Source: Nitrospira sp. (GTDB lineage: Bacteria; Nitrospirota; Nitrospiria; Nitrospirales; Nitrospiraceae). From it: a stretch of DNA of 26,018 nucleotides. Below are positions 14,466-22,254 of the stretch, piece by piece. The notes under the pieces are model-generated. The model worked only from the letters and a program-made list of their open reading frames with translations. It ran no database searches and had not been told where the DNA came from. Made by a program: the position numbers and the translations under genes. The stretch lies in NCBI GenBank assembly GCA_037045225.1, contig JBAOHZ010000005.1, positions 1-26,018 of the forward strand, read 5' to 3'. Numbering within the stretch: the stretch's first letter is position 1; each line of letters begins with the position of its first letter.

Positions 14466-15436
14466 AGTTCTACTCCCTTACTGTCGGTCTCTCTCATCGC
14501 TGACGGCAACACCCGACGGTGTCCCTCTGCGAATGTGTGCGTTTTCACCGTCACAATCGGACAGGTCGCCCGGCGCAACACCGCCTGCGCCACGCTTCCA
14601 AACTGCGCTTCGGACACCTCGCGGCGACCATGCGTCCCCATGACGATGAGATCCGAGTGACGCCGCAACGCGCAGGCCAGAATCGCATCGGACGGCAGGC
14701 CGCCTGAAATTTCAAGGTCCGTCGGCAGCCCAAACGATGTGATGACGTCTCTGAGGTCCATCAGTTGCCTGTTCCAATAGTCACGCTTGCGCGTTTCCTC
14801 TTCAATCAAGCCAAGTCCGCAATCCAAGTCGTAGCCCACCGGCTCCAACACATGCATCAACGTCAACGCGGCACCAAGCCCCTTGGCCAGATGAATGGCA
14901 TATTCGACAGCATCCAACGAAGGGCTCGAAAAATCCAGTGGGGCGAGGATATGCCGGATCAATCGTCCGCTTGCCGATGATGTCCCACCTGTTCCTTCAC
15001 GCTGCCCCGGTACAGCAAACACCGGACATGGCCCTTCCTTCACAAGCCATTCCGTCGTACTGCCGATGAGCCCGTGCAGCAAGTTGGTTTGTCCCTGAAG
15101 CCCAAGAACGAGCAGCTCCACCCCCGTATCCTTGGCGGCGAGACAAATATGCTCGGTCGGATTCCCTAGCACCAATCGAGCCTTCGCAGCCACACCATCT
15201 CGCGCCAAGTCATCACGTACCTGGTCCAGCTGCCGCGCAGCCTGTGCTCTCGCCTGCGCAGTCGCAGCGAACATCTCCGCCTCTGCACTCGACCAGTGAG
15301 GCCCCTCGATCACATGGATGACATCCAGCGTGGCATTCCACATCGTCGCGAGATACCTCGCATACTCCTGCGCCCATCCCGCGTCATCCGAAAAGTCGGT
15401 CGCAAAGAGAATCCGTGTCACCAGCGGAGTAGTCAT
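14462..15436 (-). CDS. Tandem universal stress protein (two UspA domains)
   Basis: The product has 324 residues with two UspA domains (about 6-145 and 162-300). Both keep the nucleotide-binding pattern G-x2-G-x9-G-S: GLQGQTNLLHGLIGS in the first and GTHGRREVSEAQFGS in the second. ATP binding is therefore likely in both halves. Domain starts are ILFATDFSDDA and ILAPLDFSSPS. AGGAGC lies about 5 nt before the ATG. The downstream rnk overlaps by 4 nt. A stress operon that pairs Usp with a polymerase-binding regulator fits adaptation to energy limitation, but that role is inferred. Confidence 0.94.
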   Translation of the reverse strand: MTTPLVTRILFATDFSDDAGWAQEYARYLATMWNATLDVIHVIEGPHWSSAEAEMFAATAQARAQAARQLDQVRDDLARDGVAAKARLVLGNPTEHICLAAKDTGVELLVLGLQGQTNLLHGLIGSTTEWLVKEGPCPVFAVPGQREGTGGTSSASGRLIRHILAPLDFSSPSLDAVEYAIHLAKGLGAALTLMHVLEPVGYDLDCGLGLIEEETRKRDYWNRQLMDLRDVITSFGLPTDLEISGGLPSDAILACALRRHSDLIVMGTHGRREVSEAQFGSVAQAVLRRATCPIVTVKTHTFAEGHRRVLPSAMRETDSKGVEL

Positions 15437-15837
15437 GGTAGCTCCTGTGCAACGGTTGGGCGACTCCCTCCTACACGGATGACTGAACCATCACGTCGCG
15501 CAGCAGGCAATGGCCTCAGTGGATGTTGGTGATAGGAAATACCGGCGGTGAACAGCTGATACCGTCTGAATGCAGCAAGACCGGTGCCATCCGCTCTCAG
15601 ACTCGTGCATACGGTAAACCGGTGAATAGTCTCCTTACCCGGGAAGCGGACAAAACCCCTGCACCGCCCTCTCTGTTGCCATTTGCCTCAGCATGTCATC
15701 TTGCGGTGAGGCAATATCCCCTCCGTAACGATGCGTTCATGTTCCCTTACCGGATGGTGCGCAATTCTCAAGCCCAATCCTTTTCCGCACGCCCTCGGCC
15801 AATGCTCGAAATACGTGTAGAACGATGCTCCGCTGCC
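15437..15837. other. Gap between nucleotidyltransferase and universal stress protein genes
   Basis: There is no supported gene in these 401 nt. An 8-bp inverted repeat (TTGCCTCA at 15683 and TGAGGCAA at 15707, 16-nt loop) lies downstream of the nucleotidyltransferase gene on the minus strand. It lacks a T-run, so terminator function is doubtful. The usp promoter should lie close to 15437. Confidence 0.4.
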
Positions 15838-16719
15838 TCAGCACTCAGAGGCCGGGCGACCGACGTGGAACGTGAGGCCCCGCATTTCCATTACCGCCGT
15901 ATCGCCTGGCACATGCGCCAGGAGATCCCGGGAAAAATTCAGGGTCGGCATGCGTTCATAAATCGCGCGCAGCACTTCCGGCTCCTTGGGTGTATTAATC
16001 GCGTCACCAAGCCGTTCGAAGTGGGCCATCATGTCCGGCAGTACCCGCCGGCCAAGACTCCAGATGGTCTCCACATTCCCCGCCATCAGGGACGTGTTCC
16101 ACAAGGCGCCGGAGAGATAGGCCAACTGCGCCAACGCCGGCTCCGGTTTCTCCACAAACCTTGCGACAGCCCGGATCGGACGAGTGATGAAATGGGCCAG
16201 ATCGCCGCCTGGCTTAATCCACCCAGAATCCGTCTCCGGCCCGGTAGGGCGTGCCGCGAGCAACAGCAGACGTGTAGGCACCTTCTCCGCAGCCCGGATG
16301 GCAAAGATGACTTCTCCGAGAAACCGTTCCTCGGGAAAGACAAAATGATCGGAGGAAGAGATCACGACCCTCCCATGAGGATCACGCGCCCGGATGTAGG
16401 TCAACGGCAGAAAAATTCCTGGCGCCGTGTCTACGTCGCGTGGCTGCACCAAGACCATCCCGGGGTCCCGCGCGCCGATCTCCGCCCAGGCCCCACGGTG
16501 TCCTCGGCTGACGACCACCAGCGTGCGCGCCGGATGCGTGAATCGCATCGTGCGATCGAGCGTATGCTGGAACAGCGATTGAGGGCCCACGAATCGACTG
16601 TATTGTTGGGGAGCCGCCCGACCCAACCACCGCCAGATTGTCGGCCGCATCCGAACGCGCTCGTCCCCCGCCAGCACGATGGACCAGCGCCGTCCACCCG
16701 ATTCCGGTCGTCCCTGCAT
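15838..16719 (-). CDS. Diverged mannose-1-phosphate guanylyltransferase-like nucleotidyltransferase
   Basis: The product has 293 residues of the sugar-phosphate nucleotidyltransferase fold. Family blocks are WSIVLAGDERVRMRP (12-26), VVVISSSDHFVFPEE (about 118-131), RPTGPETDSGWIKPG (157-171), FVEKP (188-192) and LWNTSLMAG (206-214). In active relatives the first block reads as a glycine-rich GGxGxRLxPL loop. Here the second glycine pair is replaced by acidic and basic residues, though GDERVR keeps an arginine. The C-terminus stops at GLTFHVGRPASEC, where relatives usually continue with W-S-D-x-G. The start at 16719 has AGGA about 8 nt upstream. Either the enzyme is inactive or it has changed specificity. 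No sugar-pathway genes adjoin it. Confidence 0.82.
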   Translation of the reverse strand: MQGRPESGGRRWSIVLAGDERVRMRPTIWRWLGRAAPQQYSRFVGPQSLFQHTLDRTMRFTHPARTLVVVSRGHRGAWAEIGARDPGMVLVQPRDVDTAPGIFLPLTYIRARDPHGRVVISSSDHFVFPEERFLGEVIFAIRAAEKVPTRLLLLAARPTGPETDSGWIKPGGDLAHFITRPIRAVARFVEKPEPALAQLAYLSGALWNTSLMAGNVETIWSLGRRVLPDMMAHFERLGDAINTPKEPEVLRAIYERMPTLNFSRDLLAHVPGDTAVMEMRGLTFHVGRPASEC

Positions 16720-16831
16720 GATGAGTTCCTTCCGAGGCAACACGACCCGATGGCCCTCAGGCGTTCCGCACCCATGCCTCGCCCAGCTTGCGTCACATCG
16801 ACATCAGCCTGACGGTCGAAAGTGCGGCTCC

Positions 16832-16942
16832 CTAGTCGGAATGATCCAGAAGGGATAGGCCCCGGAAGACGACGATTCCTAACGCGGTAATGACCAACAA
16901 CACCAGCAGCGTGACCGGTGCAATGGTTTGTACAGCCTTCAT
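16832..16942 (-). CDS. Predicted 36-residue single-pass membrane peptide
   Basis: A short open frame starts with ATG at 16942 and ends with TAG at 16832. It encodes a charged N-terminus (MKAVQ), one strong transmembrane helix (about 7-26, VTLLVLLVITALGIVVF region) and a short polar tail ending LLDHSD. Such an uninterrupted hydrophobic helix in an otherwise gene-free gap suggests a real small membrane protein. The ribosome binding site is weak (CTGAG next to the start). No family is recognised. Small subunits of oxidases and transporters look like this, but no large partner gene adjoins it. Confidence 0.5.
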   Translation of the reverse strand: MKAVQTIAPVTLLVLLVITALGIVVFRGLSLLDHSD

Positions 16943-17225
16943 CTCAGACACCGTCGCTCAATCGATCCGTGGCCAAATCGTCCTGTATGCCTCCTATCAT
17001 AACGGCAATGTAGGCCGGCAATATGAAAAGATGACGAAGGATAGATGAAGAAATGTTCCGACCGGATCACTTGTGGAGAAAAGGGAGATGGTACGGCCAC
17101 GATTGCGGCCGGCTGAATGACGGGCGCAAGCCGGATCGGTTAGGAAGAGATGCTCGAACAGCGCATGAGTGGTCGGACAACTTGCTGAGCACAAGCCCTC
17201 CATTCCTTGGTGTGTGATCGATCGG
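16943..17225. other. Gap upstream of the 36-residue membrane peptide
   Basis: No gene is recognised in these 283 nt. They contain a purine-rich stretch (about 17025-17060) and short GC-rich inverted words near 17093-17112. The peptide's promoter and any terminator of the upstream membrane-protein gene would be here, but neither is distinct. Confidence 0.3.
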
Positions 17226-17774
17226 CTATCCGAATGTCACCAGGCTCGACCGCACCACCTGCGTCAGCCCCCACAGCAGAAACAGTCCATACACCGTACC
17301 GAAGAACCAGGGAAAACTGATCGCTCGATGTGCCCACCATTGACGATGTTGCCGAAACGCCCAGGACGGCTCGAACAGGCGCGGTTCATTCGTCTCATCC
17401 ACAATCGTTTCACGATGCTCGCGCAATCGATAGAGACTGCTCACCGGCTTCCGGTCCCGCCACTCCGGCATCGTTTCGATCCCTCGCAATTGCCACTCCC
17501 ACAAGGCATTTTGTCCGGAGAACCGGCCGAGCACGATCGCCATCTGCGCGCTCATGAGGATCCCGATCATGCTCAACAACACGATGACAATCGTAAAAGG
17601 AAGCGCGAGCGATTCTCGCGACACGAGGAGCCCGATCACCGCAACAACGATTGAATTAGCGGTCAAGTAATCCGACAACATGGTGTGATAGTCCCGGACG
17701 CCGGAGGTCCAGAGCGTCAGCAGGTGATTGTAGTCGGACTGCATGGAGTCTTGATTCATGAAATTACGCGCCAT
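17226..17774 (-). CDS. Membrane protein of unknown function
   Basis: The product has 182 residues. An N-terminal amphipathic segment (YNHLLTLWTSGVRDYHTMLSDYL) leads into two adjacent transmembrane helices (about 39-53 and 58-82). A basic, tryptophan-rich cytoplasmic loop (QHRQWWAHR) follows, then a C-terminal helix (about 155-175). This layout (long first helix, helical hairpin, loop, C-terminal helix) resembles small octameric RipA-type membrane proteins, but the match is by topology only. GGAG lies 10 nt before the ATG at 17774; an internal ATG at 17759 has no site. The function is unknown. Confidence 0.8.
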   Translation of the reverse strand: MARNFMNQDSMQSDYNHLLTLWTSGVRDYHTMLSDYLTANSIVVAVIGLLVSRESLALPFTIVIVLLSMIGILMSAQMAIVLGRFSGQNALWEWQLRGIETMPEWRDRKPVSSLYRLREHRETIVDETNEPRLFEPSWAFRQHRQWWAHRAISFPWFFGTVYGLFLLWGLTQVVRSSLVTFG

Positions 17775-17947
17775 GGGCGGACGGCTCCACGAATCGATAC
17801 GCCGTATTCAGCGTGCAGTCCCCATCCAGATTGGCCTATATCGCTCCGCAGCGTCGCCCTTTCCCGCCTTTCGGTCACTGCATCTTCACGTCCCTTGTGT
17901 ATCAATCGTCCTCATGAATCCGTCTCCAACCGTCTACCGCTACACTG

Positions 17948-18424
17948 CTACCCGAATGTCGTGCGCACCCATCCACCGAGATAGTGCGTGATCGCCACCA
18001 CGCAGAGTCCGATCACCACATGCTCCCCGATCACCTTCCAGGGCGGCACTCGTTGCGCGCGCGCCAGCGCATAACTGAGCACCGCCAACAGCGACAACCC
18101 CCAGATGAGACTCGCCGTCACAGCCAGATCTAACGGCACGAACAACACGGGAACGGCAAAGGTCGCGGCAATCACGAACTTCGCCACGAAGGTCGCCAGC
18201 GTCGACTCCCAAATCTCATTCGTATTCCCATGGTTCTTGGATTCTTCGGCGACGTGGATCCCCAACGCATCGGACATGGCGTCAGCCACCGCAATGGTGA
18301 GCAGCCCGCCCAGGACCACGGACTTCGAGTGGGTGCCTGCATGCAGCCCCACCATCAACCCCAGGGTCGTAATCACACCGGACGTGAGCCCGAAGCTGAA
18401 CCCGATCTTCAGCGATGTGCGCAT
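17948..18424 (-). CDS. VIT-like membrane protein (CCC1/VIT1 superfamily)
   Basis: The product has 158 residues with about four to five transmembrane helices. FGLTSGVITTLGLMVGLHAGT (8-28), then GGLLTIAVADAMSDALGIHVAEESKN, is the signature of the VIT1/CCC1 family, which moves Fe2+ or Mn2+ across membranes. Family members usually have five helices and a cytoplasmic metal-binding domain; here that insertion is short, so transport activity is uncertain. The ATG at 18424 is preferred over an upstream one at 18508 because the membrane domain begins at once and the longer form would overlap the lipoprotein gene. AAGG lies 8 nt upstream. It follows the mla-type genes on the same strand, about 61 nt downstream. 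Confidence 0.82.
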   Translation of the reverse strand: MRTSLKIGFSFGLTSGVITTLGLMVGLHAGTHSKSVVLGGLLTIAVADAMSDALGIHVAEESKNHGNTNEIWESTLATFVAKFVIAATFAVPVLFVPLDLAVTASLIWGLSLLAVLSYALARAQRVPPWKVIGEHVVIGLCVVAITHYLGGWVRTTFG

Positions 18425-18485
18425 ACTCCATGCCTTGTCGACGTAGCCTGTCGATCGACAGAGTGCGGCCCCTCGATGTGGACGC

Positions 18486-19136
18486 TCAACAGGACTCCTT
18501 CCCCGCACCTTGCAGACAGGATGAGAGCCAGTCGTTCAACGATTCAAGCACCCGGGTCACCGCACGATTGGCCGCCAGCACACCGCCATAGGCATCCTCA
18601 CTCGGAGCCGGCTCGAACGATTCTAGACTCCTAACACCCAGGATCCGCTGTTCCTTCGTCTCCGTCAGTTGGGCGCGTAACCGTACCCTGGTGCCGCTTG
18701 CGCGCTGCAGGAACTCCTGCTGCAACACCAGTCCGGAAATATCCAGCCGGTAATCCCCCCGGACCGCAGTCGGCATCGGTACCACCACACGCCAGAAGTT
18801 CGTCCGCTCCAGCGACTGAAGGAGCACCGGGGCCACCATGCGAGCCGGGGTATCAACCCACACATTCGTGGCGTAATAGCTCACTTCATACGGTCGCTGG
18901 AGGTAGGCCATACGCGGCTGTTCGAATCCCGCCTCCGCCTGCGGCGCCCCCACGACCAGGACGCCATGGATGCCCGGCGGCTTCGCGCGAGGGTTCGTCC
19001 TCAACACAGACTCGTCCACTGCCAGCACAAACGTATGAACCGGATTGTCGGCTGATCGCGGCACGACACAAGCCGTCAGCACACAGGCCCCTAGCAGGAC
19101 GCCAACCCATTGCAGAACGCGCCGGTTTACCCCCAT
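18486..19136 (-). CDS. ABC-transporter auxiliary lipoprotein (ABC_trans_aux, PqiC/LptM-like role)
   Basis: The product has 216 residues with a lipoprotein signal ending VLTAC (Cys23). The body has the features of ABC-type transport auxiliary components: TFVLAVDESV, GVLVVGAPQAEAGFEQPRMAYLQRPYEVSYYATNVWVDTPARMVAPVLLQSLE, then beta-strands DYRLDISGLVLQQEF and a C-terminal amphipathic helix. Proteins of this family (PF03886) sit with MCE-type lipid transporters and bridge to the outer membrane. AGGA precedes the ATG at 19136 by about 5 nt, and the mlaD-like gene ends 7 nt upstream. It is the last gene of the mla-type operon before the VIT-like gene. Confidence 0.88.
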   Translation of the reverse strand: MGVNRRVLQWVGVLLGACVLTACVVPRSADNPVHTFVLAVDESVLRTNPRAKPPGIHGVLVVGAPQAEAGFEQPRMAYLQRPYEVSYYATNVWVDTPARMVAPVLLQSLERTNFWRVVVPMPTAVRGDYRLDISGLVLQQEFLQRASGTRVRLRAQLTETKEQRILGVRSLESFEPAPSEDAYGGVLAANRAVTRVLESLNDWLSSCLQGAGKESC

Positions 19137-19143
19137 TGCTTCC

Positions 19144-20106
19144 TCACTCGCCGGGCCCCTTCGTTTGGGAGGATCGGCCAAGAACCAGGACATTCGGTTG
19201 TCGTTCGACTTGTTGCGCCACGCGATTCAACGTGGCCGTCAGTTGCCGGAGCTCCGTGACGAGCGACCCGGCGTCGGCCAGCGTCTGCCGAGAAAACTGT
19301 TCGATACCGGGCCGACTGGCGCCGACCATCTCTCCCACCGAGCGGCTGGTCCGAGACAAATCCTCCGTCATCTGCTGTAATCCGGCTGCACTTCTGCTCA
19401 GACGATCCACCAATGTCGGAAGCTGCTTGCCGAGTTGCTCCGTCACACGCACCGACTGGTCGGCCGCCTGCACTGCCTGCTGAACTCCGCGGTCAATCTG
19501 GCCGCTGCGTTCCGCCAGCACCTTTGTGACCGCCGACAGATCTTTCAGGATCTGCTTCAGAACCTTGCGATTGTCTTCATCCAGCGTAGAAGACGCATTG
19601 TGGGCCAGTCCGTTCAGATTGGCCACGAGAGTCGACAGGCCTTGCTCCGACAAGAGGTTCGCCAGCGTCCCATCCAGTCGACCGAGTAACGAGGGCACGC
19701 TCGTGATGACCGGATAGGCCTGCCCGGAGACCGGCGTCAAGGGAGGCGATTCTCGGCCCCCACCGGTCAAATTGAGCGTCACTAATCCCGTGAGTCCCTG
19801 CGTCACCAACACGGCCTGGGTATCGATCTTAATGGGGGTCCCGCCGACGATGTCCAACGTCACCCGGACCTCTTCCGCATTCTCAGGATTCAGGATCACT
19901 TCCTTCACCCGCCCGACATCCACGCCACGATACTTTACCGTCGAATCCACACTGAGTCCGGCGACGGACTCGCGGGTATAGACGTAATACCGATCATAGA
20001 TTCCACGATAGTCGGTTTTCCCCAGCCACAAAATCGCACCGAGGATGGTCAGACCCAACAGTACGACGAACGCGCCGACCAAGGCATAGTTGACCTTCGG
20101 CTCCAT
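19144..20106 (-). CDS. mlaD: MlaD-like MCE-domain substrate-binding protein
   Basis: The product has 320 residues. It has one N-terminal transmembrane anchor (about 7-29) and an MCE domain (about 38-118) with the typical GLSVDSTVKYRGVDVGRVKEV block. A long helical, coiled-coil region (about 150-300) rich in Q, A and L repeats follows. MCE proteins form hexameric rings that shuttle lipids between membranes. E. coli MlaD is about 180 residues, so the long helical tail is closer to PqiB/YebT-like or plant TGD2 and mycobacterial forms. The ATG at 20106 has GAGAGG 6 nt upstream and follows the ATPase stop by 10 nt. Confidence 0.92.
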   Translation of the reverse strand: MEPKVNYALVGAFVVLLGLTILGAILWLGKTDYRGIYDRYYVYTRESVAGLSVDSTVKYRGVDVGRVKEVILNPENAEEVRVTLDIVGGTPIKIDTQAVLVTQGLTGLVTLNLTGGGRESPPLTPVSGQAYPVITSVPSLLGRLDGTLANLLSEQGLSTLVANLNGLAHNASSTLDEDNRKVLKQILKDLSAVTKVLAERSGQIDRGVQQAVQAADQSVRVTEQLGKQLPTLVDRLSRSAAGLQQMTEDLSRTSRSVGEMVGASRPGIEQFSRQTLADAGSLVTELRQLTATLNRVAQQVERQPNVLVLGRSSQTKGPGE

Positions 20107-20116
20107 GCGATACCTC

Positions 20117-20944
20117 TCAGTCCCGTTGCGACGCCGTCCCGGCATGAGTCAGGCTGGCCGCGCGCCCGCGGGGCCCGTGGAAATAACTCCGCACCACCGG
20201 CTCCTCGGAGCGTGCCAACTCTTCCATGGTCCCTACCCCCATCACCTGCCCATCTCCCAACACCGCGACGCGAGTGGCAATGCGCCACAAGGAATCCAGA
20301 TCGTGGGTCACCATCACCACGGTCAACCCCAACAACCGTTTTAGATTCAACACCAGATCGTCGAATCCGGCGGCAATCATCGGATCGAGACCGGCCGTCG
20401 GTTCATCGAGAAACAATAGCTCCGGATCCATGACGATCGCACGGGCCAGCGCCGCGCGTCGCCTCATACCACCGCTGAGCTCACTCGGAAATTTGATCGC
20501 GCTGTCCGGCGGCAATCCAACCAGGGCAATCTTGAGCGCCACGATATCCCGAATGACGTCCGCGCTCAACGACGTATGCTCGCGAAGCGGTACCGCCACG
20601 TTTTCGGCCAGGGTCATGGAACTGAAGAGGGCGCCATGCTGAAACATCACGCCGAACCGTCGATACAGCGCACGACCGTTCGACTGGGTCAACTCACGGC
20701 TGTCTGTGCCCAAGAGGCGAATCGTCCCTGTCGTCGGAGTCAATAACCCGATGATCTCCCGCAACAGCGTCGATTTCCCGCACCCATTGCCGCCCGCGAT
20801 GGCGAATACCTCTCCACGCAGAACGGTGAGACTCACATCTCGATGCACCATCGCCTGGCCGAACTGCGTCGAGACATGGCAGACCTCGATCACGGAAACG
20901 CCAACCTGCTCTGCTGTTGCGAGCGTCGGAGGCAACTCATGCAT
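20117..20944 (-). CDS. mlaF: MlaF-like ABC transporter ATPase
   Basis: The product has 275 residues. Walker A is GGNGCGKST (51-59), the Q-loop is near Gln102 (MFQHGALF), the signature is LSGGMRRRAALARA (156-169), Walker B is LLFLDEPTAGLDP (176-188) and the H-loop is THD (His214). FQHGALFSSMTLAENV and the C-terminal VVRSYFHGPRG tail are typical of MlaF. It powers lipid transport through the MlaE permease. I chose the ATG at 20944, with GAGG 6 nt upstream; a TTG at 20956 is possible. A 122-bp palindromic element lies between it and mlaE. Confidence 0.95.
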   Translation of the reverse strand: MHELPPTLATAEQVGVSVIEVCHVSTQFGQAMVHRDVSLTVLRGEVFAIAGGNGCGKSTLLREIIGLLTPTTGTIRLLGTDSRELTQSNGRALYRRFGVMFQHGALFSSMTLAENVAVPLREHTSLSADVIRDIVALKIALVGLPPDSAIKFPSELSGGMRRRAALARAIVMDPELLFLDEPTAGLDPMIAAGFDDLVLNLKRLLGLTVVMVTHDLDSLWRIATRVAVLGDGQVMGVGTMEELARSEEPVVRSYFHGPRGRAASLTHAGTASQRD

Positions 20945-20969
20945 ACGCGGCCTCAAACCTTCAGCTCCA

Positions 20970-21091
20970 CGGGATGTTCACAATGGTTTCCTACGAGGCC
21001 GCAGCAAGCAAAGAGCCGAGGCGTACTCTTGTGGTACGCTGAGGCTCTGCGCGACGCGAGAACGAAGCTGGGAGCCATTTTCAACATCCTG
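20970..21091. repeat. 122-bp palindromic MITE/REP-like element between mlaE and mlaF
   Basis: The element is bounded by inverted repeats CGGGATGTTCACAATGG (20970-20986) and CCATTTTCAACATCCTG (21075-21091), which pair at 14 of 17 positions. At its exact centre (21012-21048) is a second palindrome: AGAGCC and GCGTAC arms with a 3-nt internal bulge and a 7-nt loop. Nothing is coded inside. It pushes the mlaE stop and the mlaF start apart in an otherwise tight operon. It could fold as a long RNA hairpin and alter mlaF expression. Confidence 0.7.
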
Positions 21092-21094
21092 TAG

Positions 21095-22234
21095 CTACAG
21101 GTTCCACCAGTTGAGCAAGATGCTACAGATCGCATCGAAGATAATGACGAGAAACGTGCTTTGCACCACGCTGATCGTCGTGTGCCGCCCCACATCGTCC
21201 ACCCCGCCGCGGATCTGGAACCCCTGATAACATCCGACCAGCGCGATGATGACCGCAAAGAAAGGCGCCTTGCCGAGACCAATCAGCAAATGCCGCAAGG
21301 CCACGGCTTCGTCGAAGCGCGAAAGAAAGGCCGTGAAACTCACGTTGAGTTGATTCGACGCAATCAACATACCGCCAAAAACACCCAACACATCGGCATA
21401 CGCCGTCAGAAGCGGCAGCGCCACGACCAGCGCCAGGACCCGTGGCAATACCAACAGCTCGATCGGCGACAGGCCGAATGTTTGCAGCGCATCCAGCTCC
21501 TCGGTCACTTTCATCGTGCCGATCTGCGCCGCATAGGCCGACCCCGACCGCCCGGCGATCAGAATCGCCGCAATCAGCGGGGCGATTTCTCGCAGCAGCG
21601 AGATGCCCACCAGGTCCACGATGAAAATGTTCGTCCCGAACTTCCGAAGCTGCTCGGCACCCTGGTACGCAATCACCACGCCGATGAGAAACGTCAGCAG
21701 TCCGGTAATCGGCAACGCATTGACCCCATCCAGCCGGAGACTATTCAGGCAACTGCGCCAACGCATCCGACGAGGCGCCGCCACCAAATGAACCAGCGCG
21801 GTCGTACTCTCTCCGAGAAACTGCAGCCCCTGAATCATCCGCGCAAGATGAGTGCTGATCGCCGTCTTGAGCCGCTCGCCCCCGTTCGGTCGCGGAGCGA
21901 CCTCGGCGACGATCGCCTCCCAATTGGACGACACCAGGCTCATCAGCTGCGCATAGTCCGACCGGAGGCCTTCGATCGAGACTTCGCACCCCCGGCGTTT
22001 GGCCTCCATCAGGGCGCGAAACAACACGACCGCCCCACCGGTATCGAGCGCCTCGATGCCGCTCGCGTCAAAGACCAGCGCGCTTCGAGCGGGCCAGGCC
22101 ATTCCTTTGAGCGCACGTTCGACCGGCGCCACATCGGACATGGTCCAGGCGCCTCGACAGCGGAGGGTCCGTCCCTCCACCAGCGTCACGCCAGCCGGAT
22201 GGATGTGGTTCGCTATGGATCGATCGCCGTTCAT
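21095..22234 (-). CDS. mlaE: MlaE-like lipid ABC permease with N-terminal STAS domain
   Basis: The product has 379 residues. The N-terminal part (about 10-115) reads as a STAS/MlaB-like domain, with ALVFDASGIEALDTGGAVVLFRAL as its core. The remainder is the MlaE permease: FLIGVVIAYQGAEQLRKFG, GISLLREIAPLIAAILIAGRSGSAYAAQIGTMKVTEELDAL, then LPRVLALVVALPLLT and a C-terminal helix pair. In E. coli MlaB and MlaE are separate proteins; the fusion is common elsewhere. The start ATG is at 22234, with a weak AAG-rich site upstream. The upstream bactofilin-like gene ends 20 nt away, so an extended operon is possible. Confidence 0.95.
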   Translation of the reverse strand: MNGDRSIANHIHPAGVTLVEGRTLRCRGAWTMSDVAPVERALKGMAWPARSALVFDASGIEALDTGGAVVLFRALMEAKRRGCEVSIEGLRSDYAQLMSLVSSNWEAIVAEVAPRPNGGERLKTAISTHLARMIQGLQFLGESTTALVHLVAAPRRMRWRSCLNSLRLDGVNALPITGLLTFLIGVVIAYQGAEQLRKFGTNIFIVDLVGISLLREIAPLIAAILIAGRSGSAYAAQIGTMKVTEELDALQTFGLSPIELLVLPRVLALVVALPLLTAYADVLGVFGGMLIASNQLNVSFTAFLSRFDEAVALRHLLIGLGKAPFFAVIIALVGCYQGFQIRGGVDDVGRHTTISVVQSTFLVIIFDAICSILLNWWNL

Positions 22235-22254
22235 CCGATGCTTCGCAGCACGCC

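Noticed and set aside
15523..16812. Long plus-strand open frame (429 codons) opposite the nucleotidyltransferase
   Set aside because: Its translation is rich in Arg, Pro and His with no family motif, typical of an antisense frame in high-GC DNA. The minus-strand frame shows clear nucleotidyltransferase blocks and a ribosome binding site.
18915..18935. TTCGAATCCC word resembling a tRNA T-loop
   Set aside because: It lies inside the auxiliary lipoprotein gene and no acceptor stem, anticodon arm or D-arm can be built around it.
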